Shown here piece by piece: positions 1 through 10,066 of a stretch of 64,000 nucleotides of DNA (within the stretch, counting starts at the first letter, position 1; each line of letters begins with the position of its first letter). This DNA comes from Massilia brevitalea (GTDB lineage: Bacteria; Pseudomonadota; Gammaproteobacteria; Burkholderiales; Burkholderiaceae_D). The DNA lies in NCBI RefSeq assembly GCF_030711405.1, contig NZ_JAULSI010000017.1, positions 1 through 64,000 on the forward strand, read 5' to 3'. The notes below the pieces were generated by a model that was given only the letters and a program-made list of their open reading frames with translations, was not told where the DNA came from and did no database searches. The position numbers and the translations under genes are program-made.

Positions 1-17
1 GGTGGAGTCCATCACAT

Positions 18-210
18 TAGGGTGGGCACTCCGTGCCCACGCGGTGCGCACATATCCGCATTCGCTTGCCGTGATGATCCGCTCGAAACGCCTATGACGG
101 ACATCCACGGATGAGGGACCACGCCTGGCTCCACGTTACGAGCGACATTTCACCGTCAACGCAAAACGCATGCGCACGAAACCGCGTGGGCACGGAGTGC
201 CCACCCTACG
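18..210. repeat. Facing pair of dispersed palindromic repeats
   Basis: A GC-rich palindromic module lies at 18-45 (starts TAGGGTGGGCAC, ends GTGCCCACGCGGT) and its reverse complement at 181-210, so the element as a whole is a large inverted repeat about 193 bp long. Each module is itself a hairpin (GTGGGCAC against GTGCCCAC). The same architecture recurs at 10937, 14142, 16430, 25751 and 32062 in this window. No gene is seen in 1-361 other than the ribF promoter. Function unknown; a REP- or MITE-like element is the likeliest class. Confidence 0.8.
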
Positions 211-308
211 TCAGCGCCGACGCAGCGAACACGTGAGCGTCGGCTCGAACAGTCGAGTTATCCCCATTCCCTCCCCGCCCTCTTCCGCTATGCAACAAGC
301 CGATACCG

Positions 309-314
309 TATAAT
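309..314 (+). promoter_or_regulatory. Probable -10 box upstream of ribF
   Basis: A perfect TATAAT lies 47 bp before the ribF ATG. No convincing -35 hexamer is seen 17 bp upstream, so the assignment rests on the -10 alone. Confidence 0.45.
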
Positions 315-361
315 CAGACTTTCACCCCGGATTCACGGGCGAGCATGGCACTCTGGAACCA

Positions 362-1375
362 ATGAAGGTATTTCGCGGACTTCCCAATGACCAGGCGCGC
401 GCACCCTGCGCCCTCACGATCGGCAACTTCGACGGTGTCCACCGCGGACACCAGGCGTTGCTCGCGCGCGTGCGGGCGGCTGCCGACGCGCTCGGCCTGG
501 AAGCGGCCGTGATGACCTTCGAGCCGCATCCGCGCGAATACTTCGCGCGCCGCAGCGGCGACCTGAGCCGCGCCCCGGCGCGCATCGCCAACCTGCGCGA
601 CAAGCTCGAAGCGCTGGAACACGGCGGCATCGACCGCGTCATCGTCGAGCACTTCAACGAACATTTCGCCGCCATGTCGCCGCAGGAATTCACCGAGCGC
701 GTGCTGGTCGAAGGGCTGCACGTGAAATGGCTGATGGTCGGCGACGACTTTTGCTATGGCGCCAGGCGCGCCGGGAATGTGGCGATGCTGGTCGAAGCGG
801 GCAAACGCTACGGCTTCCAGGTCGAGACCCTGCCCACCGTGCTCGAGGGCGAACAGCGCATCTCGTCCTCGGCGGTGCGCACGACCCTGGCTGCCGGCGA
901 CCTCGTGGCAACCGGCGGCCTGCTCGGTCACCCCTACTCGATCTCGGGCCACGTGATCCATGGCGCCAAGCTTGGCCGCACGCTGGGCTTCCCGACCCTG
1001 AATTTGCGCGTGATGCACCGCCCGGCCCTGCAAGGCATCTTCGTGGTGCAGGTGCATGGACTGACCGATGCACCGCTGCCTGCGGTCGCCAGCCTGGGCG
1101 TGCGCCCGACCGTCGAGGACGCCGGCCGCATGCTGCTGGAAGTGCACATTTTCGACTACGCCCAGTCCTGCTACGGCAAGCTGGTGCGCGTGGAATTCCT
1201 GCACAAGCTGCGCGACGAAGAAAAATACGTCGACCTGCCGACCCTCACCGCCGCCATCGACCGCGACGCCGAACAGGCGCGCGCCTGGTTCGCGCGCCGC
1301 GCTGCGCGAGGCCAGCAGCTTGGCGGCAGCGAAGCGGCGCGCGCCGGCGCCCTCACCGCCACCGACCGAATTTGA
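362..1375 (+). CDS. ribF: Bifunctional riboflavin kinase / FAD synthetase
   Basis: Makes FMN from riboflavin and then FAD from FMN in the cytoplasm. The 337-residue product has the usual two-domain length. The N-terminal nucleotidyltransferase domain carries [13 protein letters not shown] at about residues 18-30 (the GxFDGxHxGH signature). The C-terminal riboflavin kinase domain begins near residue 190 and has [15 protein letters not shown] (the GRxLGFPTxN signature). The ATG at 362 gives a complete nucleotidyltransferase fold. It is followed after 85 bp by ileS, an order common in proteobacteria (ribF-ileS-lspA), so cotranscription is likely. Confidence 0.95.
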   Translation: MKVFRGLPNDQARAPCALTIGNFDGVHRGHQALLARVRAAADALGLEAAVMTFEPHPREYFARRSGDLSRAPARIANLRDKLEALEHGGIDRVIVEHFNEHFAAMSPQEFTERVLVEGLHVKWLMVGDDFCYGARRAGNVAMLVEAGKRYGFQVETLPTVLEGEQRISSSAVRTTLAAGDLVATGGLLGHPYSISGHVIHGAKLGRTLGFPTLNLRVMHRPALQGIFVVQVHGLTDAPLPAVASLGVRPTVEDAGRMLLEVHIFDYAQSCYGKLVRVEFLHKLRDEEKYVDLPTLTAAIDRDAEQARAWFARRAARGQQLGGSEAARAGALTATDRI

Positions 1376-1460
1376 CGCGCAAGCTTCCGCTTTGCGCGGC
1401 GCGCCGCCAGCCATAACAGCAGCGGCGCAGCCAACACGAATACTCCCTCTGAAAAAGCAT

Positions 1461-4370
1461 ATGTCCGAAAACAGCAAACCCGTCCAGAAGCCAGCCCAGG
1501 CCGCGCCCGCCCAAAAAGGCGGCAAGAAGCCTGAGAGCAAATACCCGGTCAACATGACCGACACCCCCTTCCCGATGCGCGGCGACCTTGCCAAGCGCGA
1601 ACCGGGCTGGGTGCAGCAATGGCAAGAGAAAAAGCTCTATCACCGCATCCGCAAGGCGGCCGCCGGCCGTCCGAAGTTCATCCTGCACGACGGTCCGCCG
1701 TATGCCAACGGCGACATCCACCTCGGCCACGCCGTGAACAAGATCCTGAAGGACATGGTCGTCAAATCGCGCACCATGGCCGGCTTCGACGCGCCCTATG
1801 TGCCGGGCTGGGATTGCCACGGCATGCCGATCGAGATCCAGATCGAAAAGCTGTACGGCAAGAACCTGCCGACCGCCGAAGTCCTGCAAAAGGCCCGTGC
1901 CTATGCGCTCGAACAGATCGACCGCCAGCGCGCCGGCTTCATCCGCCTGGGCGTGCTCGGCGAATGGGAAAATCCCTACATGACCATGGCTTACGGTAAC
2001 GAGGCCGACGAACTGCGCGCCCTCGGCAAGCTGCTGGATAAAGGCTATGTGTACCGCGGCCTGAAGCCGGTCAACTGGTGCTTCGATTGCGGCTCGGCCC
2101 TGGCCGAAGCGGAAGTCGAATACCAGGACAAGCGCGACCCGGCGATCGACGTCGGCTTCCCGTTCGCGCAAGGCGACAAACTCGCCGCTGCCTTCGGCCT
2201 GCCGCAACTGCCGACCATGAACGGCTTCATCGTGATCTGGACCACGACGCCCTGGACCATCCCGTCGAACCAGGCGCTGAACGTGAACCCGGAAGTCACC
2301 TACGCGCTGGTGCAAAGCGAGCGTGACGGCCAGCCGCTGCTGCTGATCCTGGCGCAAGACCTGGTCGCTTCGAACCTGGAGCGCTACAAGCTCGAAGGCA
2401 CCGTGATTGCCACGACCACGGGCGACAAGCTGGAAGGCATCCGCTTCAAGCACCCGCTGCACGCGCAAGACGCCTTCTACGACCGTACTTCGCCGGTCTA
2501 CCTGGCCGACTACGTGACGACCGACAGCGGCACCGGCGTGGTCCACTCGGCGCCTGCCTATGGCCTGGAAGACTTTATCTCGTGCAAAGCGCACGGCATG
2601 AAGGACGACGAGATCCTGACCCCGGTGATGGGCGACGGCCGCTTCGCCAGCAGCCTGCCGCTGTTCGGCGGCATGACCATCTGGGAAGCCAGTAAACCGA
2701 TCTGCGACGCCCTGCGCGGCGCCGGCGCCCTGTTCGAACTGAAAATGTTCGACCACAGCTACATGCACTGCTGGCGCCATAAGACCCCGATCGTCTACCG
2801 CGCCACCAACCAGTGGTTCGCCGGCATGGACATCACGCCGAAAGACGGCGGCGCTACCTTGCGCGAAACCGCGCTGGCCGGCATCGAGCAAACCCGGTTC
2901 TTCCCGGACTGGGGCCAGGCGCGCCTGCACGGCATGATCGAGAACCGTCCGGACTGGACCCTGTCGCGCCAGCGCCAGTGGGGCGTGCCGATGGCGTTCT
3001 TCATCCATAAGGAAACCGGCGCCCTGCATCCGCGCACACCGGAACTGCTGGAGCAGGTCGCCAAGCTGATCGAACAGAACGGCATCGACGCCTGGCAGGC
3101 GCTGGATGCGCGCGAACTGCTGGGCGATGACGCCGACCTCTACGAGAAGAACAAGGACACGCTGGACGTCTGGTTCGACTCCGGCGCCACCCACCAGACC
3201 GTGCTGCGCGGCTCGCACCAGGAGCAGTCCGCCTTCCCGGCCGATTTGTACCTGGAAGGCTCGGACCAGCACCGCGGCTGGTTCCACTCGTCGCTGCTGA
3301 CTTCGTCGATGCTGAACGGTGTGCCGCCCTACAAGGCGCTGCTGACCCACGGCTTCACGGTCGACGAAAACGGCAAGAAGATGTCCAAGTCGCTGGGCAA
3401 CACCATGGCGCCGCAAAAAATCTCGGATACCCTCGGCGCCGACATCCTGCGCCTGTGGGTGGCCTCGACCGACTACACCGGCGAACTGTCGATCGGCGAA
3501 GAAATCCTCAAGCGCGTGACGGAATCCTACCGCCGCATCCGCAACACCCTGCGCTTCCTGCTGGCGAATACCTCGGACTTCGACCCGGCGGTGAATGCCG
3601 TGCCGGTGGCCGAGCTGTTCGAGATCGACCGCTACGCGATTGCCTCGATGGCCCAGCTGCAGGCGGATATCGCCGCCCACTTCGAGCGCTACGAATTCCA
3701 CCCGGTCGTGTCTCGCCTGCAGAACTACTGCTCGGAAGACCTGGGCGGCTTCTACCTCGACATCCTGAAGGACCGCCTGTACACCACCGGCGTGGATTCG
3801 GTCGCGCGCCGCTCGGCCCAGACCGCGCTGTGGCACATCGCCCATTCGCTCTTACGCGTGATGGCGCCGATCCTCTCCTTCACCGCCGAGGAAGCCTGGG
3901 CCGTGTTCGCCGGCCAGCAAGCGTTTGCCGAGAGCGACGAGACCATCTTTACGCAGACGCTGTGGACCTTCCCGGAACAGGCGGACGCCGAGGCATTGCT
4001 GGTCAAGTATGCGCAACTGCGCGCCGTGCGTGCCGACGTGACCAAGCAGCTGGAAGAACTGCGTGCTTCGGGCGCCATCGGTTCCTCGCTGCAGGCCGAG
4101 CTGACCATCAAGGCCGCCGGCGAGAAGCACGACTTGCTGGCCAGCCTGGACGACGACCTGAAGTTCGTCTTCATCACCTCGCAGGCGACCGTCGAACAGG
4201 CCGCGAACGAGGAAGAGGAAAGCGTGCAGGTCACGCCATCGGACGCGCAGAAGTGCGAGCGCTGCTGGCACTACCGCCGCGACGTCGGCGTCGACCACGC
4301 CCATACCGGCCTGTGCGGCCGCTGTGTGGCGAACCTGTTCGGCAACGGCGAAGCACGCCGTTTCGCGTAA
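1461..4370 (+). CDS. ileS: Isoleucyl-tRNA synthetase
   Basis: Charges tRNA-Ile. The 969-residue class I synthetase shows the HIGH-type motif ([13 protein letters not shown], about residues 79-91), the KMSKS loop ([11 protein letters not shown], about residues 637-647), and a C-terminal zinc finger with CERCW and CGRC pairs at about residues 931-955. The frame stays open upstream into ribF, but the ATG at 1461 is the sensible start because the preceding residues are out-of-frame ribF sequence. The N-terminal 30 residues are a Lys/Ala/Pro-rich extension seen in betaproteobacterial IleS. A terminator follows at once. Confidence 0.97.
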   Translation: MSENSKPVQKPAQAAPAQKGGKKPESKYPVNMTDTPFPMRGDLAKREPGWVQQWQEKKLYHRIRKAAAGRPKFILHDGPPYANGDIHLGHAVNKILKDMVVKSRTMAGFDAPYVPGWDCHGMPIEIQIEKLYGKNLPTAEVLQKARAYALEQIDRQRAGFIRLGVLGEWENPYMTMAYGNEADELRALGKLLDKGYVYRGLKPVNWCFDCGSALAEAEVEYQDKRDPAIDVGFPFAQGDKLAAAFGLPQLPTMNGFIVIWTTTPWTIPSNQALNVNPEVTYALVQSERDGQPLLLILAQDLVASNLERYKLEGTVIATTTGDKLEGIRFKHPLHAQDAFYDRTSPVYLADYVTTDSGTGVVHSAPAYGLEDFISCKAHGMKDDEILTPVMGDGRFASSLPLFGGMTIWEASKPICDALRGAGALFELKMFDHSYMHCWRHKTPIVYRATNQWFAGMDITPKDGGATLRETALAGIEQTRFFPDWGQARLHGMIENRPDWTLSRQRQWGVPMAFFIHKETGALHPRTPELLEQVAKLIEQNGIDAWQALDARELLGDDADLYEKNKDTLDVWFDSGATHQTVLRGSHQEQSAFPADLYLEGSDQHRGWFHSSLLTSSMLNGVPPYKALLTHGFTVDENGKKMSKSLGNTMAPQKISDTLGADILRLWVASTDYTGELSIGEEILKRVTESYRRIRNTLRFLLANTSDFDPAVNAVPVAELFEIDRYAIASMAQLQADIAAHFERYEFHPVVSRLQNYCSEDLGGFYLDILKDRLYTTGVDSVARRSAQTALWHIAHSLLRVMAPILSFTAEEAWAVFAGQQAFAESDETIFTQTLWTFPEQADAEALLVKYAQLRAVRADVTKQLEELRASGAIGSSLQAELTIKAAGEKHDLLASLDDDLKFVFITSQATVEQAANEEEESVQVTPSDAQKCERCWHYRRDVGVDHAHTGLCGRCVANLFGNGEARRFA

Positions 4371-4383
4371 GCTGTCGTCAAGC

Positions 4384-4418
4384 AACCGCCATGTCATACC
4401 CGGCATGGCGGTTTTTTT
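4384..4418 (+). terminator. Rho-independent terminator after ileS
   Basis: A perfect 10-bp stem AACCGCCATG/CATGGCGGTT with a 10-nt loop runs directly into a seven-T tract (4412-4418), 14 bp after the ileS stop. Because lspA starts only about 35 bp further on, it may attenuate rather than fully stop transcription. Confidence 0.85.
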
Positions 4419-4452
4419 ACATCTGATTCGTTAATCTTTGGCAAACAAGCCC

Positions 4453-4971
4453 ATGGCAACCAAGAAGAAACCAGGCATTTCCACGATCCACAAATCCGGC
4501 GCCGGCATGACCCCATGGCTGGGCATCGCTTTCCTCGTCGTGCTGGTCGACCAGCTGACCAAGATCACGATTTCGAAACTCTTCGTCTACGGCGAGACCC
4601 TGCCGGTGACGAGCTTCTTCAACCTGGTGCTGGTGTATAACCCGGGTGCGGCGTTTTCCTTCCTGGGCGACCAGGGCGGCTGGCAGCGCTGGTTCTTCAC
4701 CGCGATTGCGATTGGCGCCATCGGCTTCATCTTGTATCTGCTCAAGCGCAACGCCGGCCAGCGCCTGTTCTGCTGGTCGCTGGCCCTGATCCTGGGCGGC
4801 GCCGTGGGCAACGTGATCGACCGCGTCGCATATGGCCACGTGATCGACTTCCTGGATTTCTACTGGCGCGGCTGGGGCCACTTCCCGGCCTTTAACGTCG
4901 CCGACATCGGTATCTCGATCGGCGCCGCCCTGTTCATCCTGGACGAACTGCGCCGCGTGAATAAAAACTGA
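4453..4971 (+). CDS. lspA: Lipoprotein signal peptidase (signal peptidase II)
   Basis: Inner-membrane aspartyl protease that cuts prolipoprotein signal peptides after lipidation. The product has four hydrophobic segments. The two catalytic aspartates lie in the conserved VGNVIDR and FNVADIGIS segments near the C-terminal half. The ATG at 4453 gives 172 residues. A TTG at 4438 would add five residues; neither start has a strong ribosome binding site, so the start is uncertain. It sits between ileS and coaBC as in related genomes. Confidence 0.95.
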   Translation: MATKKKPGISTIHKSGAGMTPWLGIAFLVVLVDQLTKITISKLFVYGETLPVTSFFNLVLVYNPGAAFSFLGDQGGWQRWFFTAIAIGAIGFILYLLKRNAGQRLFCWSLALILGGAVGNVIDRVAYGHVIDFLDFYWRGWGHFPAFNVADIGISIGAALFILDELRRVNKN

Positions 4972-4993
4972 TTCAACACAGAAGGAGGCTGAC

Positions 4994-6220
4994 ATGAGCA
5001 TGGACTTGCAAGGCAAGAAAATCGTCCTCGGCCTGTCCGGAGGCGTGGCCTGCTACAAGGCGGCCGAACTGTGCCGCGCACTGGTCAAGCAAGGTGCGAA
5101 GGTCCAGGTCGTGATGACCGAGGCCGCGACCCACTTCATCGGCACCGTCACCATGCAGGCGCTCTCGGGCGCCACGGTCTGGACCGACCAATGGGACCCG
5201 CGCATGCCGAACAACATGGCGCACATCGACCTCACGCGCGGCGCCGACGCCGTGCTGATCGCGCCCTGCTCGGCCGACTTCATCCGCAAGCTCGCCCACG
5301 GCGCCTGCGACGATCTGCTCTCCACCCTGTGCCTGGCGCGTCCACACGGCGTGCCTTTGCTGGTGGCGCCGGCGATGAACGTCGAGATGTGGCAGAACCC
5401 GGCAACGCAGCGGAATGTCGCCACCCTGCAAGACGATGGCGTCTGCATCTTCGGCCCGGCCGCCGGCGAGCAGGCCTGCGGTGAAGTCGGCCTTGGCCGC
5501 ATGCTGGAACCCGAGCAATTGCTTGAAGAATTGGTCGCTTCTTTCCAGCAGAAAGTCCTGGCCGGCAAGCGCGTGCTGATCACGGCTGGACCGACCTTCG
5601 AGGCCATCGACCCGGTGCGCGGCATCACCAACCTGTCCTCGGGCAAGATGGGCTATGCCATCGCCCGCGCGGCGCGCGAAGCCGGCGCCGAAGTGACCCT
5701 GGTGTCGGGTCCGACGGCACTGGCCACCCCGCATGGCGTGCGCCGCATCGACGTGCTGTCGGCTGCGCAGATGCACGACGCGGTGATGGCGGGCGTGGAA
5801 GGCCAGCATGTGTTCATCGGCGTGGCGGCGGTGGCCGACTGGCGCGTGGTGAATGCCAGCGAACAGAAGCTGAAAAAGCAGGAAGGCGGCGCCCCGCCCC
5901 AGCTCGAATTCGCGCAGAACCCGGATATCCTGGCCGCGGTCGCTGCGACCACCTCGCTGTCGGGCTGGCCCTACTGCGTCGGCTTTGCCGCGGAGTCGGA
6001 AAACCTGGTTGCCTACGGCGCCGCCAAGCGCGAAAAGAAGGGGATTCCCCTGCTGGTCGGCAACATCGGCCACCATACCTTCGGGCAGGATGACAACGCC
6101 ATCGTCCTGTTCGACGACAGCGGCCACACCGTGCTGCCGCGTGCCGACAAGCTGACGCTGGCGCGCCAGCTCATTTCCGAAATCGGCAAGCGCCTCGAAC
6201 AGCGCTCGCTGCTGACCTGA
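4994..6220 (+). CDS. coaBC: Bifunctional phosphopantothenoylcysteine decarboxylase / phosphopantothenate-cysteine ligase
   Basis: Carries out two consecutive coenzyme A steps: CTP-dependent joining of cysteine to 4'-phosphopantothenate (CoaB) and FMN-dependent decarboxylation (CoaC). The N-terminal flavoprotein half has the catalytic His region NNMAHIDL (about residues 73-80) and the PAMNVEMW substrate motif (about 126-133). The CoaB half starts near residue 190 with [18 protein letters not shown], whose NLSSGKMG stretch follows. At 408 residues it is full length. An excellent AGGAGG ribosome binding site precedes the ATG. dut lies 26 bp downstream. Confidence 0.97.
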   Translation: MSMDLQGKKIVLGLSGGVACYKAAELCRALVKQGAKVQVVMTEAATHFIGTVTMQALSGATVWTDQWDPRMPNNMAHIDLTRGADAVLIAPCSADFIRKLAHGACDDLLSTLCLARPHGVPLLVAPAMNVEMWQNPATQRNVATLQDDGVCIFGPAAGEQACGEVGLGRMLEPEQLLEELVASFQQKVLAGKRVLITAGPTFEAIDPVRGITNLSSGKMGYAIARAAREAGAEVTLVSGPTALATPHGVRRIDVLSAAQMHDAVMAGVEGQHVFIGVAAVADWRVVNASEQKLKKQEGGAPPQLEFAQNPDILAAVAATTSLSGWPYCVGFAAESENLVAYGAAKREKKGIPLLVGNIGHHTFGQDDNAIVLFDDSGHTVLPRADKLTLARQLISEIGKRLEQRSLLT

Positions 6221-6246
6221 TCCACCCTGATCCACGAAGTAGAAGA

Positions 6247-6696
6247 ATGAAAACCATCGACGTCAAAATCCTCGACCCGCGCATGCAGGAACTGCTGCCG
6301 GCCTATGCAACCCCCGGCAGCGCCGGCCTCGACCTGCGCGCCTGCATCGATGCGCCGCTCGTCATCGAGCCGGGCCAGACCGTGTTGATCCCGACCGGCC
6401 TGGCAATCCATGTCGCCGATCCGGGCTATGCGGCAATGATCCTGCCGCGCAGTGGGCTCGGCCATAAGAACGGCATTGTTCTGGGCAATCTGGTAGGCTT
6501 GATCGACTCCGACTACCAGGGCCAGCTCATGGTGTCGACCTGGAACCGCGGCAATGCCAGCTTCACGCTGCAGCCGCTCGACCGTCTGGCCCAGCTGGTG
6601 ATCGTGCCTGTCCTGCAGGTTGGCTTCAACGTGGTAGAGGAGTTCGCATCCAGCGAACGGGGCGCCGGCGGGTTCGGCAGCACCGGAAAACAATAA
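6247..6696 (+). CDS. dut: dUTP diphosphatase
   Basis: Hydrolyses dUTP to dUMP and pyrophosphate, keeping uracil out of DNA and supplying thymidylate synthesis. The 149-residue trimeric-type dUTPase has motif 1 ([11 protein letters not shown]), motif 2 (PRSGLG), motif 3 ([13 protein letters not shown]) and the flexible C-terminal motif 5 ([11 protein letters not shown]). The coaBC-dut pairing is conserved in many proteobacteria. Confidence 0.97.
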   Translation: MKTIDVKILDPRMQELLPAYATPGSAGLDLRACIDAPLVIEPGQTVLIPTGLAIHVADPGYAAMILPRSGLGHKNGIVLGNLVGLIDSDYQGQLMVSTWNRGNASFTLQPLDRLAQLVIVPVLQVGFNVVEEFASSERGAGGFGSTGKQ

Positions 6697-6709
6697 CCCG
6701 AGGAGGACC

Positions 6710-7795
6710 ATGATCCGCATCCATCGCCTGCGCCCTGCGGCGCTGGCCGTTACCGTCGCCGCGCTATTGAGCGCTTGCGCCACGCCAGGCCCCGGTGGCC
6801 AGACCGGCGGCTTCCCGAACGCCGCCACCGAATCTCCGCAGGCCCAGCCGCTCACCCCACAAATGGCCGCCGCAGCCGACACGCTGACCAAGATGGCGGC
6901 GCTGCAGGACCGCCTGTACCGCGTGGCCGCGCCGCTGCTCATCGACAATGCCGAACTGTGCACCCGCCACGCGCGCAACCTGCTCGGCTTCACGGCCAAG
7001 AACCGCTACTCCTACCCGGGCGAATACAACGAGGCCGCGCACGTGGCCTTCGGTATGGATGAACGCCTGCAGGTAACCGGCGTGCTGGCCGGCAGCGGCG
7101 CGGCGAAAGCCGGCCTGCGCCTGGGCGACGGCCTGGTGTCGGCCGGCGGCAAGCCGCTGCCGACCGGGCCGACCGCGCCGAGCACCGTCGGCGCCGTGTT
7201 CGGCCCGCTGGTGGCGGCGCAGACGAACCTGCCGTTCACGATCGAGCGCGACGGCCGTACGCGCGACCTGACCATCCCGGTCACGCGCGCCTGCAGCTTC
7301 GCCATCGAACTGGGCAATGCCGACAACGTGAATGCCTACGCCGACGGCGGCCGCGTGATGGTCACGCGCGGCATGATCGCCGTGGCGAAAAGCGACGACG
7401 AACTGGCCTACGTGCTGGCGCGCACCATGGCGCACAACATGCTGGGCCATCCAGCGGCGCAGCGCAATTCGGCGACCATCGACAGCGTGATCACGAATCT
7501 CACGCGGGTGACGCCGGACCTGTCGATGCTGAACGGTTCCGCCGGCATCAAGGCCATGCCGGCCGGATCGGACGCGGCGGCGGACCGCCTGGCGATTTAC
7601 CTGCTGGCGCGCGCCGGCTACAACATCGAGGGTGTATCGGCGTTCTGGAAGCGTTTCGCAGCGGCCTACCCGGCGGGCGTGGCGAACGGGCATACCGCCA
7701 ACCATCCGGGCATGGCGGCGCGTCTTGCAGCGATCGATGCGGCGGTGGCGGATGTGAAGGCGAAACGGGCGGCGAAGAGGACGATTGCGCCTTGA
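6710..7795 (+). CDS. Lipoprotein with PDZ domain and degenerate M48-type peptidase domain
   Basis: The 361-residue product starts with a lipoprotein signal peptide (hydrophobic core, then LLSACA with the lipobox Cys at about residue 23). A PDZ-like segment follows (about residues 115-175, GVLAGSGAAKAGLRLGD). The C-terminal half aligns by eye with M48 metalloproteases (SDDELAYVLARTMAHNMLGH, about residues 225-245). Family members normally read HExAHNxxGH there; here the first zinc His and catalytic Glu are replaced by Arg-Thr. The downstream ExxAD zinc-ligand motif reads DAAAD. The protein is therefore probably not a zinc protease, but the rest is intact and in frame. It begins 13 bp after dut behind a good AGGAGG site, so it is probably cotranscribed. 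Confidence 0.75.
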   Translation: MIRIHRLRPAALAVTVAALLSACATPGPGGQTGGFPNAATESPQAQPLTPQMAAAADTLTKMAALQDRLYRVAAPLLIDNAELCTRHARNLLGFTAKNRYSYPGEYNEAAHVAFGMDERLQVTGVLAGSGAAKAGLRLGDGLVSAGGKPLPTGPTAPSTVGAVFGPLVAAQTNLPFTIERDGRTRDLTIPVTRACSFAIELGNADNVNAYADGGRVMVTRGMIAVAKSDDELAYVLARTMAHNMLGHPAAQRNSATIDSVITNLTRVTPDLSMLNGSAGIKAMPAGSDAAADRLAIYLLARAGYNIEGVSAFWKRFAAAYPAGVANGHTANHPGMAARLAAIDAAVADVKAKRAAKRTIAP

Positions 7796-7878
7796 TGTGA
7801 AGGCCGCGTGGCCTTCTATTGGATGCTGCCGGGTCTTCATCTGGCAGCGTCCAAACGCCGCCAACATGACGCATCGTT

Positions 7879-7905
7879 CCGCGTGGGCACCCCGTGCCCA
7901 CGCGG
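7879..7905. repeat. Dispersed palindromic repeat, single copy
   Basis: A near-perfect palindrome (CCGCGTGGGCAC, then CCC, then GTGCCCACGCGG) of the same family as the module at 18-45. The flank on the left (gccaacatgacgc) also resembles the flank of the copy at 32223, so the unit is longer than the palindrome. It lies in the 267-bp gap between the lipoprotein and xdhC-like genes. Confidence 0.75.
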
Positions 7906-8062
7906 ACATCCGCATCACGTTGGCCCCATTCCGGCCGCAAAATAATCGGCCCGCCAGCGTCTCCAGATGCACACCCGCAACGCCCATCCTCCCCGCCGAC
8001 ATCCCATCCGCTTTTTTTGTATGATTGTCATCCATACCCCACCAGCGCCAGCACCCTGAACC

Positions 8063-9073
8063 ATGGACAGCCTCGACCTCGACGTACTGAAAACCGCCGC
8101 CAGCTGGATCGCCGCGGGCCACCGCTGCGAACTGGTCACGGTGATCAAGACCTGGGGCTCGAGCCCGCGCCCGATCGGCGCGACGCTGGCCGTGCGCGAC
8201 GATGGCCGCGTGATCGGTTCGGTCTCCGGCGGCTGCATCGAGGACGACCTGATCGAGAACGTGCGCGCGAAAGGCATCTCGCCCGACCTCAAACCGCACA
8301 TCGTCAGCTACGGCATCAGCGCCGACGACGCCCACCGCTTCGGCCTGCCCTGCGGCGGCACGATCGAACTGGCCATCGAACCCTTGACGGTTGCCAGCGG
8401 CATCGGCGAGCTGCTGCACCGTCTCGAAGGCGGCGAACTGCTGGAACGCCGCATCGACCTGAACAGCGGCGTGGTCACGCTGAGTCAGGCCGCCCCGAAT
8501 GCCGTCCTGCGCGTCGAGCACGAAGCCCTGGTCACCGTGCACGGCCCGCGCTGGCGCCTGTTCATCATCGGCGCCGGTCCCTTGTCGCGCTTCCTGGCGC
8601 AAGTGGCCAGCGGCATGGATTACCGCGTCATCGTGTGCGACCCGCGCGAGGAATACCGCGCCGACTGGAACGTGCCCGGCGTGGAACTGGTGCACGCCAT
8701 GCCCGACGACCTGGTCATCGAATCGCGCCTCGATGCCCGCTGCGCCGTGGTGGCGCTGACCCACGACCCGAAACTCGACGACCTGGCCCTGATGGAAGCG
8801 CTGAAGTCCGACGCCTTTTATGTCGGCGCGATCGGCTCGCGCCTGAACAATGCGCGCCGCCGCGAGCGCCTGAAGCTGTTCGACCTCGACGACGAACAGC
8901 TCGACCGACTGCACGGCCCGATCGGCCTCTACATCGGCAGCAAGACACCGGCCGAGATCGCGATTGCCATCCTCGCCGAAATGACCGCCATCAAGAACGG
9001 CGTGCCACAGGCGATGCTGGTGCCGCACGCGGCCGCGCCGCAACCAGCCAGCACCGACATCTGCGTCAGCTAA
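8063..9073 (+). CDS. XdhC/CoxI family protein
   Basis: XdhC-family proteins bind molybdenum cofactor and help insert the sulfurated cofactor into xanthine dehydrogenase-type enzymes. The N-terminal XdhC_CoxI segment has SVSGGCIEDD (about residues 54-63) and the GLPCGGT motif (about 94-100). The C-terminal Rossmann-like domain begins with LFIIGAGPLSRF near residue 170 and includes the VGAIGSRLN motif. At 336 residues both domains are complete. No xanthine dehydrogenase or other molybdoenzyme genes are nearby, so the client enzyme is unknown. Confidence 0.88.
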   Translation: MDSLDLDVLKTAASWIAAGHRCELVTVIKTWGSSPRPIGATLAVRDDGRVIGSVSGGCIEDDLIENVRAKGISPDLKPHIVSYGISADDAHRFGLPCGGTIELAIEPLTVASGIGELLHRLEGGELLERRIDLNSGVVTLSQAAPNAVLRVEHEALVTVHGPRWRLFIIGAGPLSRFLAQVASGMDYRVIVCDPREEYRADWNVPGVELVHAMPDDLVIESRLDARCAVVALTHDPKLDDLALMEALKSDAFYVGAIGSRLNNARRRERLKLFDLDDEQLDRLHGPIGLYIGSKTPAEIAIAILAEMTAIKNGVPQAMLVPHAAAPQPASTDICVS

Positions 9074-9172
9074 TTCAAGCAGCTACAATTCGAGAGCAAT
9101 AACAGGGATGCGCGGCCACGGCAACGCGCGTCACGATGCGCCTTTGCCCTCGCCTTTGCCGACAAGAAGAAC

Positions 9173-10066
9173 ATGAACACCTCGAATTTCCTGCGTCTCC
9201 TGCTGCTCGCCGCCATCTGGGGCGGCTCCTTCCTCTTCTTGCGTATCGGCGCTCCTGTGCTCGGGCCCGCCGTGCTGATCGAATACCGGGTGCTGTTCGC
9301 CGCCCTGTTCCTGGCCCTGGTCGGCCTGGTCTTGCGCAAGCGCCTCGACATCCGCGCCAACTGGAAGCATTACCTGATGCTGGGCTTCTTCAATTCGGCC
9401 CTGCCCTTCCTGCTGTTCGCCTGGGGCGCGCGCACCCTGAGCGCCTCGGTACTGTCGGTGCTGAACGCCACCGCGCCGATGTGGGGCGCCCTGCTCGGCG
9501 CGCTCTGGGGACGTGGTGCCATCACGGCGCGCACCGGCCTCGGCCTGGTGCTGGGCACGGCGGGGGTGGCCCTGCTGGTCGGCTTCGACGATGTATCGAG
9601 CCGACCTGGCGCGGCGCTGGCCGTCGCGGCGGCGCTGGCGGCGGCGCTGTGCTACGGCATCGCCAGCCTGTATGCCAAGTCGGCCAGGAGCGTCGATCCG
9701 TTCGCGAATGCCCATGGGACCATGTGGGCCGCGGCCCTGTTCGTGCTGCCGGCGCTGCCCTTCTTTCCGGCGCCGGCCACGCCCACGCCGGGTGTCTGGG
9801 CGGCAGTGCTGGCGCTGGGTGTCGTGTGCAGCGGCATCGCCTACCTGATCTATTTCAAGCTGATCGAGGATGTCGGGCCGACCTCGGCGCTGACGGTGAC
9901 TTTCCTGAACCCGGTGTTCGGCATCCTGTGGGGCGCGCTGTTCCTGGGTGAAACTGTGGGCTGGCATACGCTGGCCGGGTCCGGCATCGTGCTGGTGGGG
10001 ACGGCCCTGGTGACCGGCTTCGTACCGCGCCTGGGGCGAGCCGCAGTCGCCGGCGCGGGCAAGTAA
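9173..10066 (+). CDS. EamA-family (DMT) transporter
   Basis: An inner-membrane protein of 297 residues with about ten hydrophobic segments arranged as two EamA repeats (about residues 5-140 and 150-285). The opening LLLAAIWGGSFLFLRI and the later TVTFLNPVFGILWGALFLGE are typical of the drug/metabolite transporter superfamily. Substrate not predictable. Its stop codon overlaps the start of the next gene (TAATG), implying translational coupling. Confidence 0.9.
   Translation: MNTSNFLRLLLLAAIWGGSFLFLRIGAPVLGPAVLIEYRVLFAALFLALVGLVLRKRLDIRANWKHYLMLGFFNSALPFLLFAWGARTLSASVLSVLNATAPMWGALLGALWGRGAITARTGLGLVLGTAGVALLVGFDDVSSRPGAALAVAAALAAALCYGIASLYAKSARSVDPFANAHGTMWAAALFVLPALPFFPAPATPTPGVWAAVLALGVVCSGIAYLIYFKLIEDVGPTSALTVTFLNPVFGILWGALFLGETVGWHTLAGSGIVLVGTALVTGFVPRLGRAAVAGAGK

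Noticed and set aside
314-361. FMN riboswitch ahead of ribF
   Set aside because: The leader between the -10 box and the ATG is only about 40 nt, too short, and RFN-element sequence blocks are absent.
1353-3845. Long minus-strand open frame (over 800 codons) opposite ileS
   Set aside because: It mirrors a verified housekeeping gene, has shadow composition (Arg, Ala, His, Val, Gly-rich) and no motifs. High GC makes stop codons rare on the opposite strand. Similar long frames at 6764-9043, 14281-16398 and 23405-24898 were dropped for the same reason.
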